From the NCBI GenBank assembly GCA_039989895.1, contig JBDXGY010000006.1:744001-808000 (forward strand): DNA of 64,000 nt. Reading direction: 5' to 3'. Numbering within the stretch: position 1 is the stretch's first letter; the number at the start of each line of letters is the position of its first letter. Positions 57,929-64,000 of this stretch are shown one piece after another. The notes beneath the pieces are model-generated. The model saw only the letters and a program-made list of their open reading frames with translations, searched no databases and was not told the DNA's origin. The translations under genes were made by a program, and so were the position numbers. The DNA is from Hyphomicrobiales bacterium. GTDB lineage: Bacteria; Pseudomonadota; Alphaproteobacteria; Rhizobiales; JACESI01.

Positions 57929-59299
57929 TTACAAATCAAGATGATGGTTTAATTCATGCCATCGAGCCGAGCGCACCTTGAGAATAACATGTCCTTCATC
58001 TGTATTTTTGCGATCTAAAACCGTACCAAGTTCATAAGCAAAATGCATTTTGCCAAGTGCCGCGTCTTTTAATGTGACTGTTCGTGTTTTTTGCCCTGAG
58101 TTCAAAAAAGCCTCAAGATGCACCAACAAATTTTCAATACCTTCACCTGTCGTGGCAGATGTGATGCATGTTGGAGAAACATCGCGCTCGTCAATGAGCG
58201 CTTTAACCTCATCTTGTCTTTCTGGCGAAAGCAAATCAACTTTATTCCACACTTCCATATAATGTGTACCAGCTAATGAAAGCTCATCACTATCGTTGAT
58301 ATCCAGTCCCAAATCTTGAAGAACACCCACCACATCATCAGCCTGTGCGTGTGTGTCATCATGTGAAATATCGCGCACATGTACGATAACATCTGCCTCT
58401 AGCACTTCTTCAAGGGTTGAGCGGAATGCGGCGACAAGATCGGTCGGCAAATTTGAAATGAAACCCACAGTATCAGACATCACAGCCACAGTCCCTTGTG
58501 GCAATTCAATGCGCCGCAAGGTTGGGTCAAGCGTGGCAAACAAAAGGTCTTTTGCTAAGACATTAGCTTTCGTCATCTTATTGAAAAGTGTCGATTTGCC
58601 CGCATTCGTGTAGCCAACGAAAGCGATGATTGGAATTTCGCGTTTCTTGCGTTGTTTACGATGCAATGAGCGCGTGCGGCGGACCTCTTCGAGTTGTTTT
58701 TCCAGCCGCTCAATTTTCATCTGTAGTTCGCGCCTGTCAGACTCAATTTGCGTTTCACCAGGGCCACCAAGAAAACCAGCGCCGCCTCTTTGTCTTTCAA
58801 GGTGCGTCCATGAACGCACAAGTCGGCCACGTTGATAGCGAAGCGCTGCCAGATCGACCTGTAGCCGCCCCTCTTTTGTTTGTGCTCGAGCGCCAAATAT
58901 TTCGAGAATCATACCCGTTCTATCCAACACCTTCGTATTCCATGCACGTTCGAGGTTTCGCTGTTGAACTGGTGTGAGTGGATGGTCGACAAGTGTCACA
59001 TCGACCTCATGCATTTTCAAAGCGCCATGCATCTCATCAACCTTGCCACCGCCATAAAGCGTCGCAGGTTTAAAAGTTGCCACACGAGTTATATCTGTGA
59101 GCACGATGTCGAGATTGATGGCCTCAGCCAGACCGCAAGCCTCTTCAAGCTGTGCATGTGGTGCGCGGATATGGCTTATGCCGTTATTCCTTGGTCGCAC
59201 GTCGATTGCATTCATCCGTTGCGTGGAAGAATATCCCACAACAGGGACAAAAACAGCACATCGCGTTTTTGGCGTTTCGGTGGATATAGGAGCGCTCAA
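57929..59299 (-). CDS. hflX: GTPase HflX
   Basis: About 457 residues. Ribosome-associated GTPase, thought to rescue or split stalled ribosomes. N-terminal HflX domain with TLYGGGKVDEM, a coiled coil near 190-230, then the G domain: VGYTNAGKSTLFN (G1), DTVGFI (G3) and the NKVDLL motif. Both TTG codons at 59305 and 59299 could start it; AGAGG is six bases before the one at 59299, which I prefer. It follows hfq by about 48 bp, the conserved hfq-hflX pair. Confidence 0.93.
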   Translation of the reverse strand: MSAPISTETPKTRCAVFVPVVGYSSTQRMNAIDVRPRNNGISHIRAPHAQLEEACGLAEAINLDIVLTDITRVATFKPATLYGGGKVDEMHGALKMHEVDVTLVDHPLTPVQQRNLERAWNTKVLDRTGMILEIFGARAQTKEGRLQVDLAALRYQRGRLVRSWTHLERQRGGAGFLGGPGETQIESDRRELQMKIERLEKQLEEVRRTRSLHRKQRKKREIPIIAFVGYTNAGKSTLFNKMTKANVLAKDLLFATLDPTLRRIELPQGTVAVMSDTVGFISNLPTDLVAAFRSTLEEVLEADVIVHVRDISHDDTHAQADDVVGVLQDLGLDINDSDELSLAGTHYMEVWNKVDLLSPERQDEVKALIDERDVSPTCITSATTGEGIENLLVHLEAFLNSGQKTRTVTLKDAALGKMHFAYELGTVLDRKNTDEGHVILKVRSARWHELNHHLDL

Positions 59300-59347
59300 A
59301 CGCAACCTCTTTTAGTCGAAAATGAAAATTGCCAACGATATGACAAG

Positions 59348-59584
59348 TTATTCTTCTTCATTTTCAAACATTTGCAAAGGTTGCAACGGCATAATCGTTG
59401 AAATAGCGTGTTTATAAACCATTTGCGAATGCCCATCACGGCGCAACAGCAAGCAAAAATTGTCAAACCAAGTCACAACTCCCTGTAGCTTTACCCCATT
59501 AACGAGGAAAACAGTCACGGGTATTTTTGTTTTACGTATAGTATTGAGAAAAGTGTCTTGTAAATTTTGTGAGCGTTCTGCCAT
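59348..59584 (-). CDS. hfq: RNA chaperone Hfq
   Basis: 78 residues, close to the alphaproteobacterial size. Hexameric Sm-like protein that pairs small RNAs with mRNAs. Sm1 segment [20 protein letters not shown] with GVKLQG, and Sm2 segment VYKHAIST are complete. The C-terminal tail is short (LQMFENEEE). Upstream of it a hairpin separates it from dat. Confidence 0.97.
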   Translation of the reverse strand: MAERSQNLQDTFLNTIRKTKIPVTVFLVNGVKLQGVVTWFDNFCLLLRRDGHSQMVYKHAISTIMPLQPLQMFENEEE

Positions 59585-59671
59585 TCTTCTTTTTGCCCTT
59601 ATTGATACATCTTATTTTTGTAACAATCAGTTTGATATAATCTTTATATAAGTATCTTGTAATAATAGTAC

Positions 59672-59700
59672 AATGTCAGGCTGGCATAAGCCGTGACATT
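59672..59700 (-). terminator. Hairpin between dat and hfq, candidate terminator
   Basis: AATGTCA/TGACATT and GGCT/AGCC with one bulged base form an 11-bp stem with a six-base loop, 23 bases after the dat stop. The minus strand continues GTACTATTATTAC, a weak T-tract. The same stretch may overlap the hfq promoter. Confidence 0.5.
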
Positions 59701-59723
59701 AAACAAGATCAAAAATTAGTTGT

Positions 59724-60581
59724 TTATTGCGGCGCAGTATATTTGTGAAAATAAGTGCGCACTTTTTGTGATATTTCCCCAGGCGTTCCCTCACCCACAA
59801 TTTTTCCATCAATTTTCACTACAGGAACAACCACCGTTGTCGCCGCAGTAATAAAAGATTCTTTCGCGTTTTGAGCCTCGACTACACTAAAGCGGCGCTC
59901 TTCTACTTTGAGCTGCAAGCGCTCAGCGGTCATGAGCACACCTTCACGAGTGATTCCTTTAAGAATCCCTTTGCTTGCATCACGTGTCACGAGAACATTA
60001 TCATGTGTCACGATCCATACATTGGTCGATGTGCCTTCGGTGATTAGCCCATCATCATCAACAAACCAAGCCTCAAACGCACCAGCATCCTTCGCTTTTT
60101 GTTTAGCCATAACATTAGGTAGCAAAGAGGTTGTTTTAATATCAACGCGATCCCAGCGATTATCGGGCACCGTTATAACCGATACTCCATGAGTTGCATT
60201 TGCTTCAGATACTGCACGAGGTGTTGAGCGAGCTGTAAGAACGATCGAGCAAGGTGTATCAGCATCAGGAAATAGATGATTGCGTGGAGCGACACCTCTT
60301 GTCATTTGTATATAAATTAACCCGTCACGCACTTTATTGCGGGTGCAAATTTCACCCATCACAAACTCAAGCTGACGGCGACCTAAAGCCATATTCATAT
60401 CCAGTTCACTGGCTGAGCGCTCCAAACGATCAAGGTGCCCTTTAACATCAATTAAATTACTGTCTCGGACTTCGCACACTTCATAAATGCCATCTGCAAA
60501 TTGATATCCGCGATCTTCAACATGAACAGCGGCATCAAGATGGGATACATAATATCCATTTACATATGCAATACGGCTCAT
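59724..60581 (-). CDS. dat: D-amino acid aminotransferase
   Basis: 285 residues, class IV PLP aminotransferase fold. Interconverts D-Ala and other D-amino acids with 2-oxo acids. VEDRGYQFADGIYEV near residue 22, TTSLLPNVMAKQKAKDAG with the likely PLP Lys, and EGTSTNVWIV (phosphate cup) are conserved. Branched-chain aminotransferase is the near relative, but length and motifs fit Dat better. It lies between trkH and hfq, a known alphaproteobacterial order. Confidence 0.9.
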   Translation of the reverse strand: MSRIAYVNGYYVSHLDAAVHVEDRGYQFADGIYEVCEVRDSNLIDVKGHLDRLERSASELDMNMALGRRQLEFVMGEICTRNKVRDGLIYIQMTRGVAPRNHLFPDADTPCSIVLTARSTPRAVSEANATHGVSVITVPDNRWDRVDIKTTSLLPNVMAKQKAKDAGAFEAWFVDDDGLITEGTSTNVWIVTHDNVLVTRDASKGILKGITREGVLMTAERLQLKVEERRFSVVEAQNAKESFITAATTVVVPVVKIDGKIVGEGTPGEISQKVRTYFHKYTAPQ

Positions 60582-60633
60582 TGTTTACTCCAATATTAGT
60601 CAGTACAGACTTGGTGCCACCTGATCTTAAATT

Positions 60634-62091
60634 TTAACGTGATTGCTGCCAATAAGTACGATTGAAGGCAATTAGTAGGGCCACAATATGTAAACGGCCA
60701 AGGGTCATTAATACACATAAGGCAAACTTAGATTCGGCATCCATGTCTTTAAAAGGCACCCACTGCCCCGTCTCATTCCAACCAGTGGCATAAAATGATC
60801 CTATATTTGAAAATGCTGCAATGCTAGCAATCAAAGAGGCTTCAAATGTATCGAGCCGGAGCGCTAGAAACATAGTACCCAACATTATAGTCATCGTAAC
60901 TAGAAAAAAATATGTCCAAACGGATTTAGCCAAACCAGTTTCGAACGTTTGCGACCCAAAACTTGATCGATGAACACTGTTTGGATAGACCAGTTTTTTC
61001 AAATCTTTTAGTGAGTGTACCAACATAGCACCTAGACGATAAAAAGACATGCCACCGGCTGTGGAAAACGAACATCCACCTATCAAAACGACCATAATCA
61101 TCAAGGTCGCAGGCAAGACACTAAAACTACTATTGCGGATTTCAAATCCAGTTGTACTGATAAGCGAAACAGCTGTAAAAGCACCCTCAACCAAAGCCTC
61201 AAAAGGCGTCAAAACGCTAACAGAGCCCGCCCGTTCAAAGAAGGTCAGAGAAAACACGAAACCAAGACCTAGTATGGCTAAAAAATAAAAGTAGGTTTCT
61301 CTGTGACTCTTCAAGAGGTCCTTGCGCCATGACAAAAAATACCCCTGCCATATGATACTGCTACCTGCCAAAACCATAAAGATCATCAATGCGAACGGTG
61401 TAAAACCGTTACCTATTTCAGAAACAGGCGTATCAGAGAAAACAAATCCACCCGACGATACAGTTGCAAGAGCCAATAAAAATGAATCCTGAATCGGAAC
61501 TTGGCTGATATTTAAAGAGATAAAGCAAATTGCAGACAAAGCGATATAACTTAAAATGACTTTGTTACTCGCTAAGCGTTGTGTGCGTTGTGAGTTTTTA
61601 TTCTCGCTATTGATAAAGGCCGAATTTTTCTTCGGCAAACCACCCAAACCAGCCGGCGCCATTATCGAGAAAACCCCCATAAGCGTGAGCAGTCCACCAA
61701 GCCATTGTGTCATGCCTCTTATAAACAGAACTGAATTTGGAATATTTTCATAAGACGACAGAATTGTTGCACCTGTCGTGGTTAAAGCGGATGTCGCCTC
61801 GAAATAAGCATCTACAAAGGATAAACCTATTGATTGCATCATAAATATACCAATGGGCAAAGGTAAGATAACCCATAATATAACAAGTAAGATACAACCT
61901 TCAGCTCGGTTGATTGATACGTCCTTGATGCGGAAGGCAAAAAACAAGCATACGCTTATTTGTAAGATGATGAACGACAGGATCAGATTTTCATACTCTG
62001 GCCCAGATTCTTTACCAATTAAGGCACATAAGCCTATGATCACGCCTGCAAAGGCAAACCATATAGTAGAAAAACGGAAAACACCTGACAT
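60634..62091 (-). CDS. trkH: Trk potassium uptake membrane subunit TrkH
   Basis: 485 residues. Integral membrane K+ translocator with four M1-P-M2 repeats. TTTGATIL, SSGGFVFSD and STTGFEIRN segments contain selectivity-filter-like Gly residues. Starts 6 bp after the trkA stop, so the K+ pore and its regulator are in one operon. Confidence 0.93.
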   Translation of the reverse strand: MSGVFRFSTIWFAFAGVIIGLCALIGKESGPEYENLILSFIILQISVCLFFAFRIKDVSINRAEGCILLVILWVILPLPIGIFMMQSIGLSFVDAYFEATSALTTTGATILSSYENIPNSVLFIRGMTQWLGGLLTLMGVFSIMAPAGLGGLPKKNSAFINSENKNSQRTQRLASNKVILSYIALSAICFISLNISQVPIQDSFLLALATVSSGGFVFSDTPVSEIGNGFTPFALMIFMVLAGSSIIWQGYFLSWRKDLLKSHRETYFYFLAILGLGFVFSLTFFERAGSVSVLTPFEALVEGAFTAVSLISTTGFEIRNSSFSVLPATLMIMVVLIGGCSFSTAGGMSFYRLGAMLVHSLKDLKKLVYPNSVHRSSFGSQTFETGLAKSVWTYFFLVTMTIMLGTMFLALRLDTFEASLIASIAAFSNIGSFYATGWNETGQWVPFKDMDAESKFALCVLMTLGRLHIVALLIAFNRTYWQQSR

Positions 62092-62097
62092 GCTCCG

Positions 62098-63477
62098 TTA
62101 CCCAAAAAAGTCTAGGCTGACACGGAACATTTGCTCAACCTGTTTGACGCTCGTAGCTTCTGCGAAAATAATAACGCGGTCTTTTGCCTGAATTTGCGTG
62201 TCACCGTTTGGTATGATGACCTGTTTATCCCGATAAATCGCGCCAAAACGAATGCCATCATCAAGCCCCAGATCACGCAAAGGACGACCAACCAAAGATG
62301 ATGTTTCGAGCGCTTCCGCTTCGAGCGCTTCCGCTTTTCCATTTTGTACTGAATGAACGGCTCTGATACGTCCACGACGCACGTGTTGCAAAATCTTGGA
62401 CATGGTGACTTGTCTTGGATTGATAAAAGAATCGATGCCCAAAGATCGAGTTAATCCTGGATAGGCCGGGTTATTAAGCAATGCCATTGTTCGTTTACAA
62501 CCAAGTTGTGAAGCGATCACACAAGACAATACATTTACTTCATCATTGTTTGTCAGTGACACCATGATATCTGCATCCCCGGCATCAGCTTCAATCAGCA
62601 GATTTTTCTCCAAGGCGCTACCATTCAAAACAACTGTTCGCTTCAAGCGATCGGCGACAGCTATTGCGCGTTCTTTATTGGCTTCAATAATTTTGACCTT
62701 TGCGCGGGTTTGATTGGCTTCAATTTCTTGAGCAACATAAAGACCAATATTACCACCACCCGAAATAATAACTCTGTTTGCTTGCGCCTCTTCATGCCCA
62801 AAAATACCAAGTGCACGACGTATTTGATCTCGCTCCACTGCCACATAAACCACATCACCAACCAACAAGCTGTCATCAGAACGCGGTACAAAAAGGTTAT
62901 CACCGCGCACAATGCCCACGACAACCGTATTGAGATTAGGAAATAATTCGGAAAGCTGCCTGAGGGGTGTCTCTACAACGGGACAATCCTCATTACAGTG
63001 AATACCAACAACTGCGACATTACCATCTGCGAACATGACAGTATCATCAGAACCAGGAACCTGCAGACGGCGCAGGAGCATTTCACCAACTTCAACTTCT
63101 GGCGAAATAATAACATCGATCGGCATATTTTCACGGGAAAACAAATCGTGCCAATGAGATTTGAGATAAGATTGGGCGCGGATGCGTGCAATCTTTGTAG
63201 GTACTTTGAAAAGAGAATGAGCCACCTGACAAGCAACCATATTCACCTCATCATAGAGGGTAACGGCGATCAACATATCAGCGTCTGCAACACCAGCTTG
63301 CTGCAACGTATCAGGATGCGCCCCATGACCAACAACAGCGCGCACATCTAGCGTTTCACGAATGCGCTGTATCAAGGTTTCAGATGAATCAACAACAGTT
63401 ACATCGTTTCCCTCGGATGAGAGGCGCTCAGCAATACCGTAGCCAACCTGCCCTGCTCCACAAATAACCACTTTCAT
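62098..63477 (-). CDS. trkA: Trk potassium uptake regulator TrkA
   Basis: 459 residues. Cytosolic gating subunit of Trk with duplicated RCK_N plus RCK_C units. First nucleotide-binding motif GAGQVGYGIAERL at residue 6, second GGGNIGLYVAQEI near 242; both keep GxGxxG. Lies between ntrX and trkH. Binds NAD(H)/ATP to gate the pore. Confidence 0.95.
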   Translation of the reverse strand: MKVVICGAGQVGYGIAERLSSEGNDVTVVDSSETLIQRIRETLDVRAVVGHGAHPDTLQQAGVADADMLIAVTLYDEVNMVACQVAHSLFKVPTKIARIRAQSYLKSHWHDLFSRENMPIDVIISPEVEVGEMLLRRLQVPGSDDTVMFADGNVAVVGIHCNEDCPVVETPLRQLSELFPNLNTVVVGIVRGDNLFVPRSDDSLLVGDVVYVAVERDQIRRALGIFGHEEAQANRVIISGGGNIGLYVAQEIEANQTRAKVKIIEANKERAIAVADRLKRTVVLNGSALEKNLLIEADAGDADIMVSLTNNDEVNVLSCVIASQLGCKRTMALLNNPAYPGLTRSLGIDSFINPRQVTMSKILQHVRRGRIRAVHSVQNGKAEALEAEALETSSLVGRPLRDLGLDDGIRFGAIYRDKQVIIPNGDTQIQAKDRVIIFAEATSVKQVEQMFRVSLDFFG

Positions 63478-63575
63478 AAGAATTTGCCCCGCGTAATGCT
63501 AATAGAATTTAAAGGTCAGCATATAAACCTTTACTCTATTCAACAGGTTCTAGCTAAATTGTCGTTCTGTTAGTA

Positions 63576-64000
63576 TCACTTTTTGCTACTTACACCCAAG
63601 GACTTGATTTTTCTATGCAAGGCTGAGCGCTCCATACCCACAAAATCGGCGGTTCTCGACACATTACCGCCAAAACGAGCAATCTGAGCTAACAGATATT
63701 CACGTTCAAAGACTTCTCGCGCCTCACGAAGCGGCATGGCCATAAGTTGCTCGCCACCACCCGTATTTGAACCATGAGGCGCACTTGGTAAATAAGCACC
63801 AATATCTGACGGCAAAAGATCTACAGTGATCTCGCTATCTGGTTCCCCTTTAGCAAGGATCATCAATCTTTCAATATTATTTCGTAATTGCCGAATATTG
63901 CCTGGCCAATCGTGTCCTTGCAAAATAGCCATTGCATCTCCAGCGATTTCACGAACTGGAAGGCCTTGAGATTCTGAAATTTGGCCCATGAAATGAGTAA
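63576..64000 (-). CDS. ntrX: Nitrogen assimilation regulator NtrX, C-terminal part (5' end outside the window)
   Basis: The frame stays open to the window edge, giving about 141 residues of the C-terminal end. It includes the end of the sigma-54-interacting AAA+ domain (GHDWPGNIRQLRNNIERLMIL) and the Fis-type helix-turn-helix (FGGNVSRTADFVGMERSALHRKIKSLGV). NtrX, usually paired with NtrY, is named from the HTH sequence and because ntrX-trkA-trkH-dat-hfq-hflX is its standard neighbourhood. NtrC is the alternative. Confidence 0.9.
   Translation of the reverse strand, partial: THFMGQISESQGLPVREIAGDAMAILQGHDWPGNIRQLRNNIERLMILAKGEPDSEITVDLLPSDIGAYLPSAPHGSNTGGGEQLMAMPLREAREVFEREYLLAQIARFGGNVSRTADFVGMERSALHRKIKSLGVSSKK

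Overview
The window reads as core chromosome of a low-GC (low 40s percent by eye) alphaproteobacterium of the Hyphomicrobiales (Rhizobiales) type. The gene order supports this: frr-pyrH / tsf-rpsB, uppS-cdsA-dxr-rseP-bamA-lpxD-fabZ-lpxA-lpxI-lpxB, a 14-gene nuo cluster followed by birA-rnj-mce, hupB-lon-clpX-clpP-tig, glnB-glnA, and ntrX-trkA-trkH-dat-hfq-hflX with mazG. Use of LpxI instead of LpxH, encoded CCA in the three tRNAs, and extended S2 and NuoE proteins fit the same group. I cannot name the genus. No insertion sequence, prophage, CRISPR array or toxin-antitoxin pair was found.

Layout: almost everything is transcribed leftward (minus strand). 1-1560 holds the start of a PqqD-like protein cut by the window edge and a copD-copC copper pair. 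1579-9715 is the outer membrane block: lipid A synthesis (lpxB, lpxI, lpxA, lpxD), fabZ, the barrel assembly protein BamA and the site-2 protease RseP. 9838-16326 carries isoprenoid, phospholipid and undecaprenyl precursor genes (dxr, cdsA, uppS) and translation genes (frr, pyrH, tsf, rpsB), then dnaE to 19975. 20244-22447 is a rightward two-gene cassette (FAD monooxygenase-like plus Asp-nucleophile alpha/beta hydrolase) set between dnaE and lolD. lolD, the LolC/E permease and proS follow, then a 486-bp gene-free stretch (26056-26541) with a candidate plus-strand structured RNA and a minus-strand terminator-like hairpin.

26542-44645 is one long leftward cluster: nuoA to nuoN, then birA, ribonuclease J, methylmalonyl-CoA epimerase and a DUF1467 membrane protein. 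Upstream lie tRNA-Asp and tRNA-Val, HU, and the protein quality-control block lon, clpX, clpP, tig with tRNA-Leu. 52984-57921 is rightward: glnB-glnA behind a sigma-54-type promoter with an NtrC-like upstream site, an enoyl-CoA hydratase family/CoA-transferase pair and mazG. 57929-64000 is leftward again: the truncated ntrX, trkA, trkH, a D-amino acid aminotransferase, hfq and hflX.

The genes mostly serve envelope building, respiration, translation, proteolysis and nitrogen/potassium control. The least ordinary items are the 26.2-26.5 kb RNA region, a shared C-terminal helix-hairpin-helix-like module on both ribosomal protein S2 and NuoE, the monooxygenase/hydrolase cassette, a 31-residue membrane peptide gene at 22494-22589, a structured rpsB leader, and inverted repeats with a possible tRNA relic beside tRNA-Asp.
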